Shown one piece after another: positions 14,446 to 20,198 of a stretch of 20,198 nt of DNA (the first letter of the stretch is position 1; each line of letters starts with the position of its first letter). The position numbers and the translations under genes were made by a program. The notes below the pieces were generated by a model that did not search any database, was not told the origin of the DNA, and saw only the letters and a program-made list of their open reading frames with translations. Origin of the DNA: a virus. The stretch lies in the IMG/VR virus record IMGVR_UViG_3300022934_000260, positions 1 to 20,198 of that record. One strand, 5' to 3'.

Positions 14446-14868
14446 TCAGAGTTCCTCGATGAATTCAAAGGTCACACGGACCTGTGTTTGGAAATAGCCC
14501 TCAGGTGATGCGGACACCACTTCAGGACCAATGGGTGCATCGAAGTAAACCCCCGACACAATAATTCGATTATACAGGTCGCGGATGCGCTTTGCTATCG
14601 TAAAATTAGCGCCAGCACCAGTGCCCTTGGGCGTAAAGATATTGGTGACGATGACACCAGTAATTCTGTTGTATGAGTTTGATGTTCCGCCAAGGCTTAG
14701 GTACTCGCCAGCACCGAAGTTCAGCAGGCATTGCACCCATGATGAATTAGGCGTTGGTGAATAGGATACGTTGTTAAATACGACGGGAATTGACGGACTG
14801 GATGCAAGCTCAGTGGCGAGCCTAGATTCAATCGTTGAACGTACGGTGTTTAGGTCTGCTGCGGCCAT
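14446..14868 (-). CDS. Tail terminator protein
   Basis: A 140-residue protein expected to form the ring that caps the growing tail tube and later docks to the head, as lambda gpU does. It starts with a helix (LNTVRSTIESRLATELAS), followed by PSIPVVFNNVSYSPTPNSSW, then VQCLLNFGAGEYLSLGG, a conserved ITGVIVTNIFTPKGTG strand-loop and the helix IAKRIRDLYN. It closes with YFQTQVRVTFEFIEEL. This arrangement is that of the phage tail terminator family (DUF4128-like). It lies directly before the tube gene. The junction (stop, two bases, ATG) suggests coupled translation. Confidence 0.8.
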   Translation of the reverse strand: MAAADLNTVRSTIESRLATELASSPSIPVVFNNVSYSPTPNSSWVQCLLNFGAGEYLSLGGTSNSYNRITGVIVTNIFTPKGTGAGANFTIAKRIRDLYNRIIVSGVYFDAPIGPEVVSASPEGYFQTQVRVTFEFIEEL

Positions 14869-15365
14869 TATCCTTGCCTCTTGATCTTTTCATAATGTGA
14901 TCGTACATCGGCTTGCAGTTCTTTGCCGATAAGATCAATCCATCCTGGGCCATCTGTCTGATGGCTACTTCCGCCGCCTGGTTTTTCCCAGTTTTCCACT
15001 GTACGTTCTGGATTGTATCGTTTCTCTTTTGTTAATCCAGAACCAGGAGCAGCGTTAGCTAGTTTTTCTGCATACGGCAGGTTGTTATGGATGCTGTAAT
15101 AGTTGCCTAGCTTTTCTTGACCAACAATGTAGTTATATCCTTTTGGAGGCGCCTCTTTTCCTCTATAGTCACCTGGCGGTGGTGGTGTACTGTTGCTTGC
15201 ATTTTCACCAATTTGCCAGCCAATGCGAAACCGACCAAGATCCACAGGACTTGCAGTCTTTAATTTGCCGTCCGCTTCAAGTACCGTCGTACGCAGTAAC
15301 TGCTCAACCTGTCCTTCCATGTAATCAGCAATTTTCGCCAGCTTGATTTCTTTTACCATCATCAT
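14868..15365 (-). CDS. HK97 gp10-like neck/tail-completion protein
   Basis: A 165-residue protein of the HK97 gp10-like group, which acts at head-tail joining or tail completion. Diagnostic stretches are ASPVDLGRFRIGWQIG in the first half and YYSIHNNLPYAEKLANAA in the middle. The family normally shows S/TPVDTGRLR-x-SW and an NxxPYAxxLE-type motif at these places. The C-terminus is a basic helix (KELQADVRSHYEKIKRQG). Three tandem ATG codons follow a TGAGGGC Shine-Dalgarno-like sequence. The third ATG at 15359 has the most usual spacing, so the start is uncertain by two codons. The stop shares bases with the next start (TAATG). Confidence 0.75.
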   Translation of the reverse strand: MMMVKEIKLAKIADYMEGQVEQLLRTTVLEADGKLKTASPVDLGRFRIGWQIGENASNSTPPPPGDYRGKEAPPKGYNYIVGQEKLGNYYSIHNNLPYAEKLANAAPGSGLTKEKRYNPERTVENWEKPGGGSSHQTDGPGWIDLIGKELQADVRSHYEKIKRQG

Positions 15366-15718
15366 GCCCTCAAAAATAACTGATACACAATTGCTTGGTT
15401 GGCCTGCTCCACCGTTTCAATCCGCACGATCTGATGCGTCACGCTACTGATCAGCACCTTATCGTCCAGTCCAGGCACTGCAGGCAATGCTGATGCTGCA
15501 ACCGTCAACTTCTTGTCATCACCGCGCACAAGGTCATTCACCTCCGCTGCGTTGACGTTTTCCAACACACCTTTGACCGTTTCAGTCGTAATCGTCTCAG
15601 TAGCTGTTCCAGTCGTCGGATTATAGGTGCCAAGACTCACTGATTGAATCGTGATGTCACCACCAAACTTGCCGATGGCTTTGTTGGCTACCTTTCGCAG
15701 TGAATCAGCAAGTGCCAT
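15362..15718 (-). CDS. Head-closure (head-tail joining) protein
   Basis: A 118-residue protein. The order is a short N-terminal helix (ADSLRKVANKAIGKFG), then strands (DITIQSVSLGTYNPTTGTAT), then a loop ending in KGVLENVNAAEVNDLVRGDD, then KKLTVAASALP and a C-terminal sheet (DKVLISSVTHQIVRIETV). This matches small beta-barrel head-closure proteins (Hc1, lambda gpFII or SPP1 gp16 type) that form a ring under the adaptor and block DNA exit. The next three genes are gp10-like, tail terminator and tube, the standard order after a head-closure gene. The start is coupled to the remnant gene by TAATG. The stop overlaps the next ATG (ATGA). Confidence 0.7.
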   Translation of the reverse strand: MALADSLRKVANKAIGKFGGDITIQSVSLGTYNPTTGTATETITTETVKGVLENVNAAEVNDLVRGDDKKLTVAASALPAVPGLDDKVLISSVTHQIVRIETVEQANQAIVYQLFLRA

Positions 15719-15854
15719 TAGGGATTCTCCAGTGCCGTTACCCGTGCTTCTAACAGTGTAAGCCTGTCAGTTGGTTCCCATCGGTTTGCAGCTGCAGATC
15801 AAAGTCTGCCCTGCGTTGCAGTGAGATATTGTGCTGGCCGGGTTGGACGCTCAT
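15718..15854 (-). pseudogene. Remnant of a phage structural gene (frame-disrupted, internally deleted)
   Basis: An ATG at 15854 opens a frame reading MSVQPGQHNISLQRRADFDL, then QLQ and a short tail, with a TAG at 15750-15752 after 34 residues. That beginning matches, by recollection, the N-terminus of a phage protein family normally of roughly 100 or more residues. Just downstream, a different frame reads NRWEPTDRLTLLEARVTALE and NP, a typical coiled-coil C-terminus. Its TAA at 15718-15720 forms a TAATG junction with the head-closure start. The second frame has no start codon of its own after its last upstream TGA. The simplest reading is that a deletion or indel fused the beginning of one gene to the end of the same or a neighbouring gene out of frame. 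The 34-residue peptide may still be made. Confidence 0.6.
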
Positions 15855-15872
15855 GGAATCAGTTTGCGGCGG

Positions 15873-16649
15873 TTAAGGTATCGCTGCCGCGAGATCGCTT
15901 ATCAGCGTGGTGACACGAGTGTCGAGTAGGGCGAGGTTTAGGGATTCGCCGATGGAGTAGAAGGCGAGGCGGGCATTGGAATAGTTTGCAATACTTGTGC
16001 CATTGCGATCCTCTGCAAATACGGCAGTGCTTGACGTGACGCCAGTGTAAGCAAGCTGAGTAAATGAACCTGAATTTGGCGATACGCGCCAGTCAAAACT
16101 TCCGGCGAGATTTGCACGGTTATGCCCGGCAAAAGCCCCTAATCCTGACGAAGGGAATGTGTTGGAACCGTTCATAAAGCCTATGTTCGAAGAAAACTGA
16201 AAGCCTATCCTGCATCCCTGGCTTCCGTTACCTACTAAGCATCCAATGAGCGTCCGCCCTGCCTGAAAGCCACTTGTTCTATAGATAGCTTGATGACTAT
16301 TGGAAGCGGCTGTGATTAGATTTGCGGCCAAATACTTCGTGCTCCCATCCCCCACCAGCCCCGTCTCCCTGTCGTAGTCCGCACCAACAAAGTTAAAGTT
16401 CGTCGGCGCAGTCCCAGCCAATGGAACCAATGCACCGGCCAGCGTCCTCGCACCAGCCAAGATGCAACTTGCCTTGATAGCACTCCAGATACCATCAGAC
16501 TTGCAGCCGACCACGAAGGCGTTGATGGCATCCTTCACGCCAACTTCCAGTGCTTGGCCGTCTGCGGTTTCAACTGCTGTGATGTAAGACTGTGCATCGG
16601 TGTCATACGCCGCTGCGAACTGATACGGGTTGATGTAGATGATGCTCAT
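15873..16649 (-). CDS. Putative virion fibre or adhesin-like protein (258 aa)
   Basis: A 258-residue beta-rich protein. Residues 1-75 form a helical N-terminus with VKDAINAFVVGCKSDGIW and KASCILAGARTLAGALVPL. The segment NFNFVGADYDRETGLVGDG then leads into a domain of about 180 residues built from short strands, such as IYRTSGFQAGRTLIG and CRIGFQFSSNIGFM, ending in ARLAFYSIGESLNLALLD. This layout resembles concanavalin/LamG-like carbohydrate-binding modules found in phage and prophage structural proteins, judged only by eye. The start overlaps the 171-residue gene (ATGA) and the gene belongs to the same cassette as the collagen-like fibre. Binding to a host glycan is inferred. No catalytic residues are evident. 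Confidence 0.5.
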   Translation of the reverse strand: MSIIYINPYQFAAAYDTDAQSYITAVETADGQALEVGVKDAINAFVVGCKSDGIWSAIKASCILAGARTLAGALVPLAGTAPTNFNFVGADYDRETGLVGDGSTKYLAANLITAASNSHQAIYRTSGFQAGRTLIGCLVGNGSQGCRIGFQFSSNIGFMNGSNTFPSSGLGAFAGHNRANLAGSFDWRVSPNSGSFTQLAYTGVTSSTAVFAEDRNGTSIANYSNARLAFYSIGESLNLALLDTRVTTLISDLAAAIP

Positions 16650-17161
16650 GGCTGCAACGTATAAACGAGATCAAGGCGATGCGTTGCCATCAGCTCAGTC
16701 AGTTCGGCTACGTGGTCATCAGTCAGCGCCACCTGCCCTAGCAGCAACCAGATTGCGCCTTGCATTGCCTGCGGGTTGACGCGGTAGTTCATCGCGTCCT
16801 GGATGGCCGAGACAAACACCGCCAAAGCGCGAGCAAGCTCAGCCGTGGCAGGCATTCTGATCACCGCTTCATAGGTGGCGCTGCCCAGTAGATCTGAGTA
16901 GAACCCCACGTAATCCGGCTGCGGTGGTGCAGGCACTGGCAGCTCGATCAGCTCCCAACCTTGACGCCATTCACCAGCGGTCAAATCAACCGACCACTGC
17001 TGCCGAACGCTCCATCCTTCGGGTGCATCCGGCTTCGGCTCACGCACGATGCGCAACACTCGATAGCGCGGGTCAAGTGCAACGACAGGCTCATCATCAT
17101 TGCGCGGATAAGCCAGCACCTGCTCAGCGATGGAATCCCAAAGTGCGAAATTACTGCTCAT
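16646..17161 (-). CDS. Conserved phage protein, fibre-cassette associated (171 aa)
   Basis: Not recognised as a characterised family. The N-terminal half has a tail-fibre-assembly-like flavour: a DPRYRVLRIVREPKPDAPEG segment, then WSVDLTAGEWRQGWELIELP, then a proline linker APPQPDY. The C-terminal half is helical (ATAELARALAVFVSAIQDAM, AMQGAIWLLLGQVAL, DDHVAELTELMATHRL). It is soluble, without signal or membrane segment. It sits between the collagen-like fibre and a second fibre-like gene, and its stop overlaps the next start (ATGA). A fibre chaperone or a fibre-associated structural protein are both plausible. Neither is shown by a motif. Confidence 0.5.
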   Translation of the reverse strand: MSSNFALWDSIAEQVLAYPRNDDEPVVALDPRYRVLRIVREPKPDAPEGWSVRQQWSVDLTAGEWRQGWELIELPVPAPPQPDYVGFYSDLLGSATYEAVIRMPATAELARALAVFVSAIQDAMNYRVNPQAMQGAIWLLLGQVALTDDHVAELTELMATHRLDLVYTLQP

Positions 17162-17165
17162 GGCC

Positions 17166-17900
17166 TCAGCTCCGGGTGACGTAGAGGGTGACCTTCAAGC
17201 CAGCGCCTGCGGTGCCGCTGCCCACCTGGTCAATGTCGATCGTGATCTCGGCGTCATCCGCCAGGGCTGAATCTGAGATCACCGGAGGCGTTGCTGCTGT
17301 ATCGCTTGTTTTCTCTCCGTCGTCAATGCTCAGCTTCGTGCTCAACACCGACGTGCCAGCTTCGTTGATGTCAACGATCAACGCACTGCCAACTGGAGCG
17401 GTCGTGGCCGTGGCCTTTACTGCCGTTAGCGTGCCGGCAGTGGGCATCCTGAACGTGACCTTCGCGGTGCCTGTGGTGAGCGCCGTGGTTTCATCACTGC
17501 AGGCAATCACATAAATATCATCAGCCCCGACCCATGCTGTGTCGTAGTCGGTTCCGCTTGACTTCTTCAGCAACTGCCCTGTTGTTCCACCTGCGGGAAT
17601 CCCTACCCCGTCCGCGCCATCCGTGCCGTCAGCACCATCGGCGCCGTCAGCACCAGCAGGGCCTGTCGCGCCCGTTGCACCTGTTGGGCCTTGGGGGCCA
17701 ACCAGCGTGCCAAGGTTGTCCCAAGCGCTGCCGTCCCAGACGTAAAAGACTCCCGTGTCTTCCGCCTGGTAGACATCCCCCGTCGTGGCGCCGCCGGGAA
17801 GCGCGGCCTCATTGGCGACGGTGCCAAGTACATTCAGGGCACTGATTGACGGCCCAGTTTCGTCAAGAGCGCCCGTAAATGGATTGAACTTATAGCCCAT
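17166..17900 (-). CDS. Collagen-like fibre protein (probable head or neck fibre)
   Basis: A 244-residue virion fibre candidate. The N-terminus MGYKFNPFTGALDE is a common phage fibre anchor. Residues 28-67 hold a GDVYQAEDTGVFYVWDG-type module frequent in appendage proteins. Residues 68-100 form eleven uninterrupted G-X-Y triplets (GPQGPTGATGATGPAG, then GAD repeats), expected to make a collagen-like triple helix. An IPAGGTTGQLLKK linker follows, then a C-terminal beta domain of about 115 residues ending in KVTLYVTRS, probably a trimeric knob. A GGAG sequence precedes the ATG at 17900. It lies among neck genes and not with the tail-tip fibres. Decoration of head or neck is therefore inferred, with glycan or cell-surface binding possible. 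Confidence 0.75.
   Translation of the reverse strand: MGYKFNPFTGALDETGPSISALNVLGTVANEAALPGGATTGDVYQAEDTGVFYVWDGSAWDNLGTLVGPQGPTGATGATGPAGADGADGADGTDGADGVGIPAGGTTGQLLKKSSGTDYDTAWVGADDIYVIACSDETTALTTGTAKVTFRMPTAGTLTAVKATATTAPVGSALIVDINEAGTSVLSTKLSIDDGEKTSDTAATPPVISDSALADDAEITIDIDQVGSGTAGAGLKVTLYVTRS
17601..17699 (-). repeat. Collagen-like G-X-Y repeat, 11 triplets
   Basis: Codes for residues 68-100 of the fibre protein. Glycine occupies every third position for 33 residues. Alanine and aspartate dominate the other positions in the second half (GAD, GAD, GAD, GTD, GAD), and the DNA is correspondingly GC-rich and internally repetitive. Confidence 0.9.
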
Positions 17901-17902
17901 GA

Positions 17903-18106
17903 TCAGCTCCGTGCAACGGTCAGCAGGTTGCTGCTGCCGTCGTAGGTCATGTCCAGCGTGGCGACAACTTTGCCGCCGCTGCCGCCGCGCTTGAATTCAA
18001 CCTTAGTCAGGTTGCTGCCGGTGTAGGTGTTTTGGATGAAGTCATGCGTCGGGATTTCTAACCCGTCTCGCATTACCGCATCACCGCCGCCAATGGATAG
18101 CATCAT
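17903..18106 (-). CDS. Small phage structural protein of unknown function (67 aa)
   Basis: A 67-residue protein coupled to the adaptor gene by an ATGA overlap. Two consecutive ATG codons make the start uncertain by one residue. The second half (NLTKVEFKRGGSGGKV then VATLDMTYDGSSNLLTVAR) looks like paired beta hairpins around a GGSGG turn. This pattern recurs in small phage proteins that accompany fibre or decoration genes, by recollection. It lies directly ahead of the collagen-like fibre gene, 2 bases away, so it may be a fibre-attachment or base piece. No specific function can be assigned. Confidence 0.6.
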   Translation of the reverse strand: MMLSIGGGDAVMRDGLEIPTHDFIQNTYTGSNLTKVEFKRGGSGGKVVATLDMTYDGSSNLLTVARS

Positions 18107-18663
18107 GACCGTCGAATAGCGATGTTGCCTGGTCCACTTATTCTAAGCCCAGTTAGGTAACGCTCAACCATTGGCGGGATGCGATCAGCACCAGTAGCGC
18201 CGTATTGATTCGGCGTTACATCAAGGCTGCCGATCTTTACGTTTTTGTAATCCTCCAAGCCTGACAGCCCAATGCCTTCAACATTGTTGTGCAGGTAAAC
18301 AGCAAGCTCAACCTGAGCACGTTTAATCTGTTCAGGAATTTCTGTATCAGTAAAATAATCCGTCGTAATCCTAAACGGAAAACCTACAGCATAAGTGTTG
18401 ATATAAGTGTCGGGTTTTCTAACACCTGTGCGCGGCCACTGCAATAATTGCGTGTCTGTTGCCCTAGCGCCTAAAAATCGTTCACGGTCTAAGCGTTGCG
18501 TTGCATAAGCCAATGAACGTCGGCGCGTGTCATCATTGCCGCTGCCCCAATGAACAACGTCAGCGTTTTTGATCATCGCATCAACGTAATCATTGGCTTC
18601 CGCTTCCGTCGCATAACTGTTGGCACTTGCTGAACCAACCGTTGCATCAATTGTAATCGCCAT
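18103..18663 (-). CDS. Head-tail adaptor, DnaT-like (Ad1/gp6-like connector)
   Basis: A 186-residue protein that probably forms the first connector ring below the portal. The N-terminus ANSYATEAEANDYV, the helical segment RRRSLAYATQRLDRERFLG, the QWPRTG motif and the later helix EQIKRAQVELAVYLHNN are the recognisable landmarks of the family often annotated as DnaT-like ssDNA-binding protein. In phages that family acts as a head-tail adaptor. Its position between the capsid genes and the head-closure and tail-terminator genes fits. The start overlaps the 53-residue gene by 17 bases. The stop overlaps the next ATG (ATGA). DNA binding as such is not supported here. The name reflects sequence history. 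Confidence 0.75.
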   Translation of the reverse strand: MAITIDATVGSASANSYATEAEANDYVDAMIKNADVVHWGSGNDDTRRRSLAYATQRLDRERFLGARATDTQLLQWPRTGVRKPDTYINTYAVGFPFRITTDYFTDTEIPEQIKRAQVELAVYLHNNVEGIGLSGLEDYKNVKIGSLDVTPNQYGATGADRIPPMVERYLTGLRISGPGNIAIRRS

Positions 18664-18808
18664 CAGGTTTCTCCGGCTTGGGCTTTACCGTCCTCCGCCT
18701 TTTTGGCTTTGGCTCTGTTGTAATTTTAGGCTCATTACTAGAAAGAGAGGCCACTGCCGAAGCAGCAGCCTCACGTTCCCGCAGTCGCCGGAATCCAAAC
18801 ATTCCCAT
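18647..18808 (-). CDS. Small basic proline-rich phage protein (53 aa)
   Basis: Not recognised as a named family. The ATG at 18808 overlaps the stop of the preceding gene (TAATG). A second in-frame ATG lies two codons later. The frame runs 53 residues to a TGA at 18647-18649, ending 17 bases inside the adaptor gene. The protein opens with a basic helix-like stretch (MFGFRRLREREAAAS) and ends in a lysine/proline-rich tail with KPKRRRTVKPKPEKP. The coupling at both ends and the biased but coherent composition suggest a translated gene, not chance. Small proteins with FGFRRLRER-like starts and KPKPRR tails occur between capsid and connector genes in related phages, as I recall. Their role is unknown. 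DNA or capsid-inner-surface binding is a guess. Confidence 0.6.
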   Translation of the reverse strand: MGMFGFRRLREREAAASAVASLSSNEPKITTEPKPKRRRTVKPKPEKPDGDYN

Positions 18809-19221
18809 TAGTGGGTGCCGCTGGGCATGGAGTACACAGTAACAGCCTCGGAACCGCTTGCAATAGCAGTGACGCGACCGATGAACTCACGCGTAGATGC
18901 AGCAGCAGCAGTGTTGGTGTTGTCTGCATCAAGCGTCACGCCAGTGCCGCCGACAAGGGTCATAGCGTGAGTAGCAGCAGCTTGGTTCCGCAGGATGATG
19001 CGGAACGTAGTGCCAACACGCACGCCGGAACCGAGTTCAGCAACGATCGCAGCTGCCGTAGCAGTGGTCACGTTGCGGCCAGCGGCAGGAGTCATCACCA
19101 CCAGACTGTTGACCGATTGAGCAGCGGTCAGGGTGGTGGCCTCATCGGAGGCAGCAACCAGCTCAATGCTGGCGTTCATGCGGTCAAAGACCGGTTGCTC
19201 CAGTTCAAAGATGGATGCCAT
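18808..19221 (-). CDS. Putative head decoration protein
   Basis: A 137-residue protein, rich in Ala and Thr, low in charge and without Cys, consistent with a small beta-sandwich. It lies 11 bases downstream of the capsid gene, the usual place for a decoration or cement protein. The ATG at 19221 is preceded by a TGAGGC Shine-Dalgarno-like sequence at good spacing. The C-terminal half (GTTFRIILRNQ, then GVTLDADNT, then GSEAVTVYSMPSG) alternates hydrophobic and polar residues as beta strands do and resembles capsid-decoration domains seen in many phages. No catalytic motif, signal peptide or membrane segment is visible. The role rests mostly on position. A small structural protein of another kind cannot be excluded. 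Confidence 0.55.
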   Translation of the reverse strand: MASIFELEQPVFDRMNASIELVAASDEATTLTAAQSVNSLVVMTPAAGRNVTTATAAAIVAELGSGVRVGTTFRIILRNQAAATHAMTLVGGTGVTLDADNTNTAAAASTREFIGRVTAIASGSEAVTVYSMPSGTH

Positions 19222-19232
19222 TGTTAGTTGCC

Positions 19233-20198
19233 TCAGAAGTTGGAAGTAACAGTACCGCGCACGATGCCAATGTTCTTGGTTTCGTACACTTTGCTCCAGT
19301 TACCAACAGTGGCCAGCTCAGTGCGACCTGGGTTGATGGTGGCGCTGGTCCAGCGTGCGCCGACCGGGTGGTAGACGTAATGCAGGTCGATCGACATAGC
19401 ATCACTCTTGGCGAGGATGTCACGATCAGTTTCGGTCTGCATCGCCAGCTGCTCACCCGAGGCAATAGCGCCTTGAGTGAAGAAGTACACCGGATAGTCA
19501 GTGCTGGTAGGAACCAGATCGTCAGACACAATCACACGCATACCCATGTAAGTGGGAACCTGCATGTTGCCTTCATATGCCATTGCGGTGGAGCCACCGA
19601 AGGCATCGGGCATGGCGGAATCAGCGGTGACGCGTGCCTCGGCAGCGGTCACATAATCAATGGCCTTGCGTTCAACGAGGTCGTAGAACACAGCGCTGTG
19701 CATCGCAACAGCAGCCAGCTTTTCGCCTTGATCACCCAGCAGGCTGCGGGCCTTGGCGACTTGACGGGGGCCAAGGGTTGTAGCGCCGGAGGTGTCAAAA
19801 CGCAGCGCGTTGAATGCAGGGCTGTCGCCACCGGTCAGAGCGCCGAAGCACCCATCAACGCAAGCGATCAGATCCTTCTGGCGTTGGTTGGCGACGTACT
19901 CAGCGACCTTGGCGCCGATAGCGGCCATGGGATCGGAACCAGCAGCCAGAGCCGCAAGGTCACGAGCCTCAAAAGCACGACCACGATGCAGGATCACACC
20001 GACTTGCTTGTCGGCTTCGATCTTGCCAGGCGTCAGGCTGGAGCTGTCGGACAGCACCTCGAAATCACCGGAAAGGTTCGCTTTCCAGAAAGGCACTTGG
20101 ATGGTGTCACCACCTTCGGTGGCATTGAGTTCTGCCATCGGTTGCACCACACCGCTAGCCAGGAAGGCATCACGTTGGGTGGTTTGCTCAATGACGTA
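19233..20198 (-). CDS. Major capsid protein, HK97 fold (5'-partial)
   Basis: Builds the icosahedral head shell. The reading frame is open to the right edge of the window and starts outside it. The GTG at 20150 is internal: the codons before it read on as YVIEQTTQRDAFLASG, which fits the N-terminal arm of this family. In all, 321 residues are visible. The order of hydrophilic arm, then an RGRAFEARDLAAL stretch, then a helix with VAEYVANQRQKDL (spine-helix-like), then beta-rich P- and A-domain-like sequence (YMGMRVIVSDDLVP, SIDLHYVYHPVGARW) matches phage coat proteins of the Phage_capsid_4 type, as recalled. Its place ahead of decoration and connector genes supports the call. The portal, protease and scaffold genes would lie further right. 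The family assignment is from memory. The capsid role is strongly supported by context. Confidence 0.85.
   Translation of the reverse strand, partial: YVIEQTTQRDAFLASGVVQPMAELNATEGGDTIQVPFWKANLSGDFEVLSDSSSLTPGKIEADKQVGVILHRGRAFEARDLAALAAGSDPMAAIGAKVAEYVANQRQKDLIACVDGCFGALTGGDSPAFNALRFDTSGATTLGPRQVAKARSLLGDQGEKLAAVAMHSAVFYDLVERKAIDYVTAAEARVTADSAMPDAFGGSTAMAYEGNMQVPTYMGMRVIVSDDLVPTSTDYPVYFFTQGAIASGEQLAMQTETDRDILAKSDAMSIDLHYVYHPVGARWTSATINPGRTELATVGNWSKVYETKNIGIVRGTVTSNF

Noticed and set aside
13805-14497. 230-residue open frame on the plus strand
   Set aside because: It runs antisense across the chaperone, the terminator-like hairpin and the tube gene, all well supported on the minus strand. 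Its composition gives no recognisable domain.
15750-15854. Programmed frameshift joining the two frames of the remnant gene
   Set aside because: No X XXY YYZ heptamer was found in the overlap between the last upstream stop of the second frame and the TAG of the first. A deletion scar explains it better.
17534-17845. 103-residue plus-strand arginine/proline/histidine-rich frame
   Set aside because: It is the antisense of the collagen-like repeat and its flanks. The odd composition follows from reversed Gly-rich codons.
18811-19227. 138-residue plus-strand frame covering the decoration gene
   Set aside because: It mirrors almost exactly a minus-strand gene that has a ribosome binding site and operon context. 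Its Ser/Gly/His-rich sequence looks like a reversed frame.
20136-20150. GTG at 20150 as start of the capsid protein
   Set aside because: The frame continues upstream to the window edge with sequence typical of the capsid N-terminal arm, so the gene is cut by the window.

Overview
The window is one strand-consistent block of virion structural genes. All of them lie on the minus strand, so the biological order runs from base 20198 down to base 1. The order of head, neck, tail tube, chaperone, tape measure, tail tip and fibre genes is that of a tailed dsDNA phage (or prophage) with a long non-contractile tail. There are no sheath or baseplate-wedge genes. No integrase, lysis, replication or host gene is present, so lytic and integrated states cannot be told apart. 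From memory, several proteins (tape-measure C-terminus, J-like hub, neck cassette) most resemble siphoviruses and prophages of picocyanobacteria (Synechococcus/Cyanobium type). That host call is an inference.

Layout in transcription order. (1) Head and neck, 20198-17903: HK97-fold major capsid protein (5' end outside the window), a decoration-like protein, a 53-residue basic/proline-rich protein, a DnaT-like head-tail adaptor and a 67-residue protein. (2) An accessory cassette, 17900-15718: collagen-like fibre, a 171-residue protein, a 258-residue fibre-like protein and the broken remnant of one further gene. (3) Tail completion, 15718-14021: head-closure protein, HK97 gp10-like protein, tail terminator and tail tube. 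(4) A putative intrinsic terminator, 13985-14013, then the tail assembly chaperone pair, made from one start through an A AAA AAC -1 frameshift site. (5) A 1190-residue tape measure protein with twelve 16-18-residue repeats near its C-terminus. (6) Tail tip, 9865-4909: gpL-like protein, minimal NlpC/P60 peptidase and a large J-like hub. (7) Receptor-binding region, 4909-1: fibre with internal duplication, 139-residue tail protein, two further proteins with the tail-tube sequence signature, and a pectate-lyase-fold tailspike whose 3' end lies outside the window.

Genes are packed end to end with ATGA, TAATG or TGATG junctions, suggesting a long translationally coupled transcript. The only visible breaks are the terminator-like hairpin after the tube gene and a 58-base hairpin-containing gap at about 3494-3551. 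The most distinctive features are three tail-tube-signature proteins in one phage, the tape-measure repeat block, the frameshift site, the fibre cassette inside the neck operon, and the gene remnant in that cassette.
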